Source of the DNA: Clostridia bacterium
Lineage (GTDB): Bacteria; Bacillota; Peptococcia; DRI-13; UBA5745
Assembly (NCBI GenBank): GCA_018436095.1
Contig: JAHDMJ010000004.1
Span: 18,734-82,733, forward strand
Length of the DNA: 64,000 bases
Reading direction: 5' to 3'
This document shows, piece after piece, positions 9,477-17,260 of the stretch; position 1 is the stretch's first letter; each line of letters begins with the position of its first letter. The notes beneath the pieces were generated by a model, which was not told the DNA's origin, ran no database searches, and saw only the letters and a list, made by a program, of their open reading frames with translations. A program made the position numbers and the translations under genes.

Positions 9477-10070
9477 ATGTTGGAATTACGGATTCATGGC
9501 CGGGGCGGCCAAGGGGTGGTGACTTTGGCAGAGCTTTTAGCTAAAGGAGCTTTGAAAGCCGGCAAAGAAGCCCAAACCCTGCCTTTTTTCGGTGTGGAGC
9601 GCCGGGGGGCGGCGGTGAAAGCCTGCGTAAGAATTGCCGAAGAGCCCATCCTTTTGCGGTCCATGTCTTATCAGCCGGGCTATATTGCGCTGATGCATGG
9701 TAATATGCTGCCCTACGCCAAGCTGGAAGGTTTTAGGCAAGGGAAGGAAGCGGCGCCTGTTTTTATTATTAACGGCAAGGAGCCGCTGGAGGTGGAGGCC
9801 GAACAGTGGTTGGTGGATGGAGAGGGGATCGCTGAGGAGCAGGGCTTGGTCTTTGGCGGCGAAGCCTATATCAATGTACCGATGCTGGGGGCCGTAGCCC
9901 GGGTGATGGGCCTGCCTTTGGAAGATATAGAAGCTGCCATCAGGGAGCAGTGGCCGGGCCAAAAAGCCCAGCCCAACCTGGCGGCGGCCCGGAAAGCCTA
10001 CGGGCAAGTAAAGCGAGTGGAAAACATAAAGAACCCAGGGGAAACGGAGAAAGGGAGGAGCCGGCAATGA
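9477..10070 (+). CDS. 2-oxoacid:ferredoxin oxidoreductase, gamma subunit
   Basis: 197 residues with the gamma-domain signature HGRGGQGVVTLAELLA at the N-terminus and FFGVERRGAAVKACVRI. In POR/VOR-type complexes this subunit binds the CoA side of the reaction. It starts 3 bp after the TIM-barrel gene and overlaps the delta gene by ATGA. Gamma, delta, alpha, beta is the order of archaeal-type four-subunit pyruvate and 2-ketoisovalerate oxidoreductases. The C-terminal 20 residues are charged and Gly/Glu/Lys-rich. Confidence 0.9.
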   Translation: MLELRIHGRGGQGVVTLAELLAKGALKAGKEAQTLPFFGVERRGAAVKACVRIAEEPILLRSMSYQPGYIALMHGNMLPYAKLEGFRQGKEAAPVFIINGKEPLEVEAEQWLVDGEGIAEEQGLVFGGEAYINVPMLGAVARVMGLPLEDIEAAIREQWPGQKAQPNLAAARKAYGQVKRVENIKNPGETEKGRSRQ

Positions 10071-10330
10071 CGAAAGAAGTTTTACAACCTCTGGCCAGGC
10101 CGGTGGCCGGCGCCGGCGGCTCTACCGGTACCTGGCGCAGCCAGCGGCCCCTGCTGAATAAAGATAAATGTACGGGTTGCCTGCTATGCTGGATTTATTG
10201 TCCGGAAGCGGTAATTACCCGGGAGGACCGGAGCATTGATTACGAATATTGCAAAGGCTGCGGTCTTTGTGCCAGAGAGTGCCCGGCGGGGGCCATCACC
10301 ATGATTAGAGAGGAGAGCGGTCATGAGTAG
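10067..10330 (+). CDS. 2-oxoacid:ferredoxin oxidoreductase, delta (ferredoxin-like) subunit
   Basis: 87 residues with two 4Fe-4S motifs, CTGCLLCWIYCPEA and CKGCGLCARECPAG, typical of the delta subunit that carries electrons between the thiamine centre and ferredoxin. ATG 10067 overlaps the gamma stop codon and follows GGGAGGAG. Its stop overlaps the alpha start. Together the overlaps indicate translational coupling across the complex. Confidence 0.92.
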   Translation: MTKEVLQPLARPVAGAGGSTGTWRSQRPLLNKDKCTGCLLCWIYCPEAVITREDRSIDYEYCKGCGLCARECPAGAITMIREESGHE

Positions 10331-11597
10331 ACAAATTGCTACAGGCAATGCGGCCTGCGCTTTGGCGGTAAAGGCGGCTAATGTGGATTTTATTGCCGCT
10401 TATCCCATCACGCCTCAAACTACCATATCGGAAAAACTGGCGGATTACGCCGCCGCCGGAGAATTGACAGGCAAATACCTGACGGTGGAGTCGGAGCATA
10501 GCGTCATGAGCGCCGTTGCCGCCGCTGCGGCTACCGGCGCCCGCACCTTTACGGCCACTTCCTCCCAAGGGCTTTTATACATGAACGAAATTCTGCATTA
10601 TGCTGCCGGCGGCAGGCTGCCGGTGGTAATGGTTAACGTCAACCGGGCGGTCTGTGCCCCCTGGTGCCTGTATGCGGATCATCAGGATAGCGTATCCCAG
10701 AGGGATACGGGCTGGCTGCAGTTTTACTGTGCTTCTCATCAGGAGATTTATGACAGTATCTTTTTGGCTTATAAAGTGGCGGAGCAAGTGGAAATCCCCG
10801 TAATGATCAATTATGACGGCTTCCTGCTGTCCCACTCCATGCTGCCTTTTGAAACCCTGGAGCAGGAGGTTATCGACAATTATCTGCCGGTCCGGCAGCC
10901 GGCCTGGCGCCTGCATCCCCTGTGGGGCGGCACCTTTTCCAATGTGGCCGCCGCCGCCGAATACGCCGCCTACCGCCATAAGCTGGCCCGGGATACCCGG
11001 GAGGCCTTGCCGGTGATCAAGGCTGCCATCAGCGAGTATGAAAAGCTTACGGGCCGGCCCCAGCCGGGGCTGATTCAGTCCAGCCGCAGGGGCCAGACAG
11101 GTACTGAGGGCCAGACAGGCGCTGAAGGCCAGACAGGCGCTGAAGGCCAGGCAGGCGCTGAAGGCCAGGCAGGCGCTGAAGGCCAGGCAGGCGCTGAAGG
11201 CCAGACAGGTACTGAGAGACAGACCGGTGCTGAAGGACAGGCTCAGGTTTACCTGCTGTCCATGGGTTCCATGGCGGCGGAAATGGAGCTGGCGGCAGAG
11301 GAATTAACGAGACAGGGCATCAGTACCGCGGCCTTGAAGCTCAGAGTTTACCGGCCTTTTCCGGCAGAAGAATTGGCGGCCTTGCTGCCTGACGGCAGTG
11401 CCCTGATCGTTTTGGACCGGAACCTGGCCTACGGTCATGAAGGCGGCGTGCTATTAATGGAAGCCCGCTCCGCTTTATACGGCTGCGCTAAAAACATCAA
11501 GATAGCCGGTTCTGCCATAGGCATCGGCGGCCAGGATCTGCCCGTATCCCTGCTTGTTGAAGAAGTAAGGCGGTTGTTGGAGGTGGCAAAAGCATGA
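10323..11597 (+). CDS. 2-oxoacid:ferredoxin oxidoreductase, alpha subunit with a hexapeptide-repeat linker
   Basis: 424 residues. Domain I carries YPITPQTTISEKLADY, VESEHSVMSAVAAAAATGAR, TATSSQGLLYMNE and NRAVCAPWCLYADHQDS. Domain II (from about residue 305) carries VYLLSMGSMAAEMELAAEEL and LKLRVYRPFPAEEL. Between them, residues about 257-304 are eight GQxGxE hexapeptides not expected in this family, so the protein is longer than usual by about that insert. The NRA(V)xAPW region resembles VOR/POR-type rather than KOR-type alpha subunits. Overlaps the delta and beta genes by a few bases. Substrate assigned as a branched-chain 2-oxoacid only by operon context. Confidence 0.9.
   Translation: MSRQIATGNAACALAVKAANVDFIAAYPITPQTTISEKLADYAAAGELTGKYLTVESEHSVMSAVAAAAATGARTFTATSSQGLLYMNEILHYAAGGRLPVVMVNVNRAVCAPWCLYADHQDSVSQRDTGWLQFYCASHQEIYDSIFLAYKVAEQVEIPVMINYDGFLLSHSMLPFETLEQEVIDNYLPVRQPAWRLHPLWGGTFSNVAAAAEYAAYRHKLARDTREALPVIKAAISEYEKLTGRPQPGLIQSSRRGQTGTEGQTGAEGQTGAEGQAGAEGQAGAEGQAGAEGQTGTERQTGAEGQAQVYLLSMGSMAAEMELAAEELTRQGISTAALKLRVYRPFPAEELAALLPDGSALIVLDRNLAYGHEGGVLLMEARSALYGCAKNIKIAGSAIGIGGQDLPVSLLVEEVRRLLEVAKA
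11091..11234 (+). repeat. 18-bp tandem repeat, eight copies, in the alpha-subunit linker
   Basis: Eight contiguous 18-bp units of type GGCCAGRCAGGYRCTGAR remain in frame and encode GQTGAE, GQAGAE or GQTGTE hexapeptides. The inner copies are nearly identical at the DNA level, so the array is young and prone to slippage. It lies exactly between the two conserved domains of the subunit. Confidence 0.95.
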
Positions 11598-12535
11598 ACA
11601 GTATTTCCGCAAAATTAACGGATCTGCCGGATTATGAGTTGATTCAAAAAGGTACCGGCGCTTGCGCCGGCTGCCCTTCTCCTATGGGGCTGAGAATCGT
11701 TGGCAAAGCCTTGGGCACCAATGCCATCATGGTGATGACGCCTTCCTGCGCGGTAGCCAGCATCGGCATGATGCCTAAAAGCTGCTATGATGTGCCCACA
11801 CTTAACGTCTGCTTTGCCTCCGCCGGCGCTTCCGCCGCCGGCATCAGCGGCGCATTGGACGTCCAGATCGCCAAGGGCCTTATCCCCGGCCCCAAGCCGG
11901 TGGTTTTCAACTGGGTCGGCGACGGCGGCACTTACGATATCGGTTTTCAGGGCATATCGGCGGCAGCCGAGCGCAACGACGACTTCATTCATTTCTGTTA
12001 CAACAACGAAGCCTACTCGAATACCGGCGTTCAGCGCAGCGGCGCCACGCCTCTTCATGCCGCTACCACCACCACGCCCTCAGGCAAAAACGAAGGCAAA
12101 AAAAACATGCCCCTGCTGATGCTGGATCATGCTCCCGCTTATGTGGCCACAGCTTCTATTGCCTATCCCCAGGACTTTTACAAAAAAGTAGCGAAAGCCA
12201 AAGAAATCAAAGGCTTCCGCTATATTGAGCTTCACGCTCCCTGTGGCCCCGGCTGGAAATTTCCCGCCAGCGAAACGGTGGAAATCGGCAGGCTGGCGGT
12301 GAAGACGGGGGCCTGGGCTTTATGGGAGGCGGAGGAGGGCCGGCTGACCATCAGTAGACCTACCCTGCAATTGGCCGAAGGCAAGACGAAACCGTCGCCT
12401 CTGGCAGATTATCTGAAGGTCCAGGGCCGCTTTGCCGCCTTAATGAAAGGCGCCGGTAAAGAGCAGGCCATTGCAGCGATGGCCCAATCCATTGAAAAAG
12501 AGCTGGCGGAGCTGCTGGCCAGAAGCAAACGCTAG
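11594..12535 (+). CDS. 2-oxoacid:ferredoxin oxidoreductase, beta (thiamine diphosphate) subunit
   Basis: 313 residues. The TPP-binding motif is VGDGGTYDIGFQGISAA followed by YNNEAYSNTGVQRSGATP; cysteines in GACAGCPSPMG and TPSCAV match those binding the proximal Fe-S cluster in PorB-type subunits. The length equals archaeal PorB/VorB-type beta subunits (about 310). With alpha, gamma and delta it interconverts a 2-oxoacid plus CoA with acyl-CoA, CO2 and reduced ferredoxin. Last gene of the T-box operon, followed by a terminator. Confidence 0.92.
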   Translation: MNSISAKLTDLPDYELIQKGTGACAGCPSPMGLRIVGKALGTNAIMVMTPSCAVASIGMMPKSCYDVPTLNVCFASAGASAAGISGALDVQIAKGLIPGPKPVVFNWVGDGGTYDIGFQGISAAAERNDDFIHFCYNNEAYSNTGVQRSGATPLHAATTTTPSGKNEGKKNMPLLMLDHAPAYVATASIAYPQDFYKKVAKAKEIKGFRYIELHAPCGPGWKFPASETVEIGRLAVKTGAWALWEAEEGRLTISRPTLQLAEGKTKPSPLADYLKVQGRFAALMKGAGKEQAIAAMAQSIEKELAELLARSKR

Positions 12536-12614
12536 AGCCGGCGGCTTGAGCCGGGACCGGGCCCGTAGGCCGGAGCCGGTCAATGCTTGGATGCAATAGG
12601 ATGTAATTTAACGA

Positions 12615-12655
12615 AGCCGTCCTGTCACGAAAGTGGGGGACGGCTCTTTGGTTTC
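12615..12655 (+). terminator. Intrinsic terminator after the oxidoreductase operon
   Basis: AGCCGTCC (12615-12622) pairs with GGACGGCT (12638-12645), followed by CTTTGGTTT. Confidence 0.75.
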
Positions 12656-13161
12656 TCTGGCAATTAAATTCAGGCTGTGGGGAGGAACTGGTATTGGTTA
12701 GTTAACGAATGACAAGCACATTTAATAGGGGGGCAGAGTAACTGCCTGCTCCACCGGCTGCTTTGGCCAAAAATCTTACTTGTGGCCAATTGAAGGTCGA
12801 GAGCTGGACAAGCGTTGCGGTAATGCCTAAATTGCAAGAGGCAATGGGGCTGGGCACCCGGGCACAGCCGCTGGAAATCCCTCCAATTTGGCCTAAATCG
12901 GGCCGGCCGTCTCTGAGTGCGGACTACAATTTACGCATTACTGAAAAACTGTCCGGGCGGCGCTGGTAATTTGCGCACAAGGAAGAAATTGTCCAGGCAA
13001 GAGCCGGGAAGATGGGCACAGATAAAAATTGAGCAGCTGCCGCCGGAAAGCCATTGTAACAGAATAGCAAAAATCTCCCAGAAGGCTATACCGGCGAACC
13101 GGGCTATGTGCTATAATAAAGCAAGCAAGTTTTTAGCTGATATTGGAGGGAGGGCGCAGGT
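12656..13161 (+). other. Intergenic region before the AT-rich island
   Basis: About 500 bp with no convincing gene; short open frames here have no ribosome site and no family resemblance. A TATAAT at 13112-13117 could serve the island operon, and GGAGGGAGGG at 13145-13154 is the ribosome site of its first gene. Base composition drops toward AT just after this segment. Confidence 0.5.
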
Positions 13162-14016
13162 TTGGTTGAAAATAATAAGATCCTGAATCGGCTCTTTACC
13201 CAAAATGTCTTTTTTGATTTAGTGCGTAACCATAGTAATGCCGCCTATGCGGGGGTTATCCGACGATATGTAAATGCTCCGGAAGATAAGGATAATGGGA
13301 CGCTTATAAGCGAAGTATATAAGTTCATGTCAGACTCATATCGAAATGAGTATTTTTATCAAAATACCCTGCTTAATAAGCTTTTGCTAAAAAAACACAG
13401 CATTAGTACGACGACGGCATTGACGCAAATTCCCATAGGTAAATCAAAAGCAGATTTTATACTTATTAACGGTAAGGCTGTTGTGTATGAAATAAAGACA
13501 GAACTCGATACATTTGAGCGCCTTGACACTCAGCTAAAGGATTATTATAAAGCCTTTGACCATGTATGTCTGGTTACTTCGGAGAAGCATTACAAACGTG
13601 CCGTCAGTCTCCTGGAGAATACTTCTGTAGGAATTTATGTGCTTACCCGCAGAAACACCATAAGCTCAAAGCTAAAAAAAGAGCCGGCGGCTGATAATTC
13701 AAATTTGGATCATACCGCTATTTTTAAAGTGCTGCATAAACGGGAATACGAAAATATCCTGTTGAAATATTACGGCAAACTACCGGTTGCATCGCCGGCT
13801 TTTTATTATGGCGCGTGTTTAGATCAGTTTTTGCAGATCCCTGTTCTTGATGCTTATAATATGGCATTGAAGCAGTTGAAAATGCGTAATAGGATTTTAA
13901 TAAGCGAGTTTGAAAAAGTTCCCTACGAATTAAAGTCATTGATCTATTTTTCCAGGCCTTCTAAATCGGAGTGGAAAGATATCAATAGATTTTTAAGTGA
14001 AAGATACGGAGGGTGA
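13162..14016 (+). CDS. sce7726-family protein, PD-(D/E)XK nuclease-like
   Basis: 284 residues, start TTG 13162 seven bases after GGGAGGG. I recognise the sce7726 family, usually found beside sce7725. Residues about 93-118 read KADFILINGKAVVYEIKTE, a D...ExK arrangement typical of PD-(D/E)XK nuclease cores, followed by a helix with Q and K (RLDTQLKDYYKAF) and a strand ending in VCLVTS. The rest is alpha-rich and charged. Codon use is AT-rich compared with flanking genes. The stop lies 4 bp before the sce7725 start. A role in defence or conflict is inference from the partners; nuclease activity is predicted only from the motif. Confidence 0.78.
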   Translation: MVENNKILNRLFTQNVFFDLVRNHSNAAYAGVIRRYVNAPEDKDNGTLISEVYKFMSDSYRNEYFYQNTLLNKLLLKKHSISTTTALTQIPIGKSKADFILINGKAVVYEIKTELDTFERLDTQLKDYYKAFDHVCLVTSEKHYKRAVSLLENTSVGIYVLTRRNTISSKLKKEPAADNSNLDHTAIFKVLHKREYENILLKYYGKLPVASPAFYYGACLDQFLQIPVLDAYNMALKQLKMRNRILISEFEKVPYELKSLIYFSRPSKSEWKDINRFLSERYGG

Positions 14017-14020
14017 AGCC

Positions 14021-14977
14021 ATGTATTTCCCCTATGTTCGAGGACGTCAATATGAATTGCTTGCCCTGCGCGAATTAGCCGGTCACGATCTATTGGGCGA
14101 TCATATTATCCCTATTATCGAGCCGGTAAAGTTGTCGCCTACTTTAGTTAATTTGATGGACGAGTTTATTAGGGTGCGGCATTCTGTGGCAATCATTCGC
14201 AATCCGGTTGTGGGAACCTTTATGGCAGATTTTCAAGGCGTTCGGAAGAATTCTAAAGAAGCTGGGTATAGGCAGCGATTCATAGAACAGTATGAAAATG
14301 AGTCAATAGTCAAAGCCCTTATAATGCAGCGCAATGCGGAAGCGTTACTTGAATTTTGGGATAGGCAAGGCGTTGATAAGTCTGAATTATTGGTAGTTAA
14401 TACTGAACGGGAATTCCTGGATTTGTACGAAAAAACCTTTGGTACTATTATTCCAAAATACGTACTGATGCCTGATGAGAGCGTGTTCAGGCGTAAAGTT
14501 CGGCATCATAAAGTTTTATTAGACGATAAATTTGAAAAACAACAGAGAAATGCCGATTATCAAGAGGCGGAAGACGAGTTTTTCTCCGACGATCATTTGT
14601 ATTATAAAGATGACGGATTTATTGGTTTTTCAGATTATTCTGTTGTAGGAAATGAGTATATAGAGGCTGGGTTTGCGCCATACGCCGTTGCAATACATAT
14701 CGTATATTTTGATGCGGACAAAAATCTCCGTATAAAGCACTTCGTTTCCGATTCCAATGAAGATATAACTAATCCGGCTCTAAAATATTATGAGGCCGTA
14801 TCTAAATTAGCGAAATGGTATAATACATCTCCTCGTCCTGTTGAAAGTACCTTGGGACTGCAGACCTTTTTGCAGCATTATGAGCAGCAATCTTATCCAG
14901 GCTTGGGAACGGTCAAGAAGCTGTCACTAATGCACCACCTTGAATTAATGGGTAAATACCTCGATGAGGTGGAGTAA
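14021..14977 (+). CDS. sce7725-family protein
   Basis: 318 residues beginning MYFPYVRGRQYELLALREL, the N-terminus typical of sce7725 proteins; IIPIIEPVK follows, and the C-terminus continues through GFIGFSDYSVVGNEYIEAG. The conserved strands suggest a barrel-like fold related to phage beta-type proteins, but no catalytic motif is evident to me. ATG 14021 has GGAGG eight bases upstream; an earlier in-frame ATG inside the sce7726 gene lacks a site. Almost always paired with sce7726, so the two probably form a complex. Function not established. Confidence 0.78.
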   Translation: MYFPYVRGRQYELLALRELAGHDLLGDHIIPIIEPVKLSPTLVNLMDEFIRVRHSVAIIRNPVVGTFMADFQGVRKNSKEAGYRQRFIEQYENESIVKALIMQRNAEALLEFWDRQGVDKSELLVVNTEREFLDLYEKTFGTIIPKYVLMPDESVFRRKVRHHKVLLDDKFEKQQRNADYQEAEDEFFSDDHLYYKDDGFIGFSDYSVVGNEYIEAGFAPYAVAIHIVYFDADKNLRIKHFVSDSNEDITNPALKYYEAVSKLAKWYNTSPRPVESTLGLQTFLQHYEQQSYPGLGTVKKLSLMHHLELMGKYLDEVE

Positions 14978-14978
14978 T

Positions 14979-16079
14979 ATGTTTTGCTGCAGCAATTGTT
15001 TTACTGATGCTGAAATCAAGGCAATTATTGAAGGTAATAAAGTGCGAGGGGATTGTGATTTTTGCGGTAGCAAGAATACCCTTATCTATGAAATCGGAAA
15101 AGACCAAATTTTAGCGGAGCTTTTTGAAGGTTTGCTGGATATATATACGCCTTCAGTGAATTTGCCGGACACTTTTCCTAAAGAACGTACAGATCTGTTA
15201 AAAAATATTTTGTATACCAACTGGCATATCTTTACGATAAAACCGGAATCTATTTATCGTCTGATTACTAACCTTTGTGCGGAGCGGTATAAAGAGCAGC
15301 CGGAGCTGTTTGACGGCCCTGTCGGAATTTTGCAAAGTCAGGATTGTGATTACTTAGAGAAAAACTCTATCCTGAAAAACCATTGCTGGGGTGACTTTGT
15401 TGAGGGAATAAAAAGAAAAAACAGGTTTCACAGCGATTATATTAATACGGAAATATTGCGGATTTTTTTACGGTGTGCAAAAAAATCTTATAAAGTCGGT
15501 AGTATGTTTTATAGAGCGAGAGTGTGCCCGACAACAAAAGGTTACCTCTGCAAAGAGATGGGTGCGCCGCCGGAGATAAAAGCAAAAGCAGGGCGTGTTA
15601 ATCCAGAGGGGATTAGCATCTTATATCTTGCCGATACACGGGATACGACCCTTTATGAAATCAGAGCCGGAGTTTATGATTATGTTGTGGTTGGCAAGTT
15701 CAGGCTTCAAAAGAGTATCGAGGTTGTTAATCTAGCTGAGATTGATAAGATCAGCCCTTTCATCGGTATTAATTATGGGTTCGATTTTACCCAGTATGCC
15801 ACAAATATTGAGCATTTGAAAATGCTTGGTCAAGAGATCGCCAAACCTTTACGCAACGATAACATTCTGGATTACCTGCCGACACAATACATAAGCGATT
15901 ATATTAAAAGCAAGGGCCTTGATGGCAGAAATAAAGGCTATGACGGTATTGAGTACATTAGCACCATGTGCAAAAATGGAGTGAATCTGGCAGTATTCGA
16001 ACAAGAGCTATTTAAGTGTATTAGAACCAGTGTATACGATGTAAAATCAATCTCCTACTCTTACGATCAAATTAAATAG
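14979..16079 (+). CDS. RES-domain NAD+-degrading-enzyme-like protein with HEPN/RES N-terminal zinc-type domain
   Basis: 366 residues. The N-terminus has CCSNCF and CDFCGSKN about 20 residues later, a CxxC...CxxC pair as in HEPN/RES N-terminal domain 1. The RES fold starts at about residue 185: MFYRARVCPT supplies Arg, TTLYEIRAG supplies Glu and IEYISTM supplies Ser, the three residues that name the domain. RES toxins of toxin-antitoxin pairs degrade NAD+. No separate small Xre-type antitoxin is adjacent; sce7726 and sce7725 take the upstream positions. ATG 14979 is one base after the sce7725 stop. It is AT-rich like its partners and closed by a terminator. Confidence 0.82.
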   Translation: MFCCSNCFTDAEIKAIIEGNKVRGDCDFCGSKNTLIYEIGKDQILAELFEGLLDIYTPSVNLPDTFPKERTDLLKNILYTNWHIFTIKPESIYRLITNLCAERYKEQPELFDGPVGILQSQDCDYLEKNSILKNHCWGDFVEGIKRKNRFHSDYINTEILRIFLRCAKKSYKVGSMFYRARVCPTTKGYLCKEMGAPPEIKAKAGRVNPEGISILYLADTRDTTLYEIRAGVYDYVVVGKFRLQKSIEVVNLAEIDKISPFIGINYGFDFTQYATNIEHLKMLGQEIAKPLRNDNILDYLPTQYISDYIKSKGLDGRNKGYDGIEYISTMCKNGVNLAVFEQELFKCIRTSVYDVKSISYSYDQIK

Positions 16080-16091
16080 ATTATCACCCCA

Positions 16092-16132
16092 AAAAGCTTC
16101 TTGAGAATCAGCCTCAAGAAGCTTTTGTCTTA
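16092..16132 (+). terminator. Strong terminator closing the sce7726-sce7725-RES operon
   Basis: A 14-bp perfect stem, AAAAGCTTCTTGAG (16092-16105) with CTCAAGAAGCTTTT (16113-16126), followed by GTCTT. It is A-rich on the left arm, so it may also work for the leftward-facing threonine dehydratase gene. Confidence 0.85.
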
Positions 16133-16199
16133 TTATTTAGTTTAAAAGGGAGTCGTAGAATCAGAACCATCTAGGCTTTAATTTTGCGATAAGTCCCAA

Positions 16200-17186
16200 T
16201 CAATTCAAAAGCTGCTTTAATGTTTCATAGCTGATATTACCACCGGAGAGGATGAAGCAGATTTTTTTGCCCCGCTCCAGAGGAACTTTGCCATTTAAAG
16301 CAGCGGCAAAGGTCATGGCGGAACTGGTCTCCATGATTAGTTTTGCTTCAAAGGTCATCAGCCGCAAAGCGTCCTTGATCATGTCTTCTTCTACGTTTAC
16401 CAAATGATCCACATAGGTTTTGATCATACGGTAATTTAGCTCCTTAGCGGTCATGGTGCGGGTGCCGTCGGCAATGGAAAGCTTGTCGGGATAAAGGGTC
16501 AGGGGCTTTCCGGCCTCAAAGCTTGCGGCAAACCGGGGTACCAAAGCAGGTTCCACACCATAAACAGCGGTTTGGGGATTGAGTGATTTCACGGCCAGGG
16601 CGATGCCAGATATCAAACCGCCGCCGCCGATGGGACAGACGATGGCTGCCATATCCGGCGCTTCCTCCATAATTTCCAGGCCGATGGTGCCCTGGCCGGC
16701 TATGACTAAGGGATCATTGTAGGCATGGACGAAGCTGTAGCCCTCCCGCTTCATGATCTCAAGAGCCCTGACCTCCGCTTCATTATTGTTTTGACCGCTG
16801 ATGATTACTTCAGCTCCGTAGGACCTGGCCTTGTCTGCTTTGAGCTGGGAAGCGATTTCCGGCATCAGTACCGTAGCTCTGAGGCCGGCTTTTTTGGCGG
16901 CATAGGCTACGCCTTGCCCATGGTTGCCGGAAGAAACGGTAATTACTCCCCGGGTGCAGCCGGCAGCGGTCAAATCCAGGATTTTGTTGGTTGCTCCCCG
17001 TATCTTAAAAGAGCCGATGGGTTGAAAGCTTTCCGGCTTAACGTAAACTTCAGCACCTTTGAAAAATTTATCCAAATGCGGCAGTCTTAAAAGAGGTGTG
17101 GGGCTTACCTGGTCTTTGATTCTTGCCGCCGCCTCTTTGATGCGGTCAAAGGTTACCAGATTCAACATATCCGCCATATTGATCAT
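16200..17186 (-). CDS. Threonine/serine dehydratase (PLP fold type II)
   Basis: 328 residues. The PLP-lysine motif is PIGSFKIRGATNKI, with SSGNHGQGVAYAAKKAG and the glycine-rich loop PIGGGGLISGIA. The length is that of catabolic (TdcB-like) threonine dehydratases without the C-terminal regulatory ACT domain of biosynthetic IlvA. It deaminates threonine to 2-oxobutyrate and ammonia, or serine to pyruvate. ATG 17186 is preceded by AGGA at six bases. Monocistronic in appearance, between the AT-rich island and the MerR regulator; its product could feed a 2-oxoacid:ferredoxin oxidoreductase. Confidence 0.88.
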   Translation of the reverse strand: MINMADMLNLVTFDRIKEAAARIKDQVSPTPLLRLPHLDKFFKGAEVYVKPESFQPIGSFKIRGATNKILDLTAAGCTRGVITVSSGNHGQGVAYAAKKAGLRATVLMPEIASQLKADKARSYGAEVIISGQNNNEAEVRALEIMKREGYSFVHAYNDPLVIAGQGTIGLEIMEEAPDMAAIVCPIGGGGLISGIALAVKSLNPQTAVYGVEPALVPRFAASFEAGKPLTLYPDKLSIADGTRTMTAKELNYRMIKTYVDHLVNVEEDMIKDALRLMTFEAKLIMETSSAMTFAAALNGKVPLERGKKICFILSGGNISYETLKQLLN

Positions 17187-17260
17187 CTCATTTCCTGTAG
17201 TTTTAAGTACTTCCCCAAGAATAATGGGAGTCTGTTTTTATTGTATGGCTGGTAATTACC

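Noticed and set aside
12763..13186. Two short open frames before the AT-rich island
   Set aside because: No ribosome site, overlapping each other in different frames, and no recognisable motif; the real start of the island gene lies after GGAGGGAGGG at 13145.
13162..16079. Classic RES-Xre toxin-antitoxin pair
   Set aside because: No small helix-turn-helix antitoxin gene lies next to the RES gene; the upstream partners are sce7725 and sce7726 family proteins.
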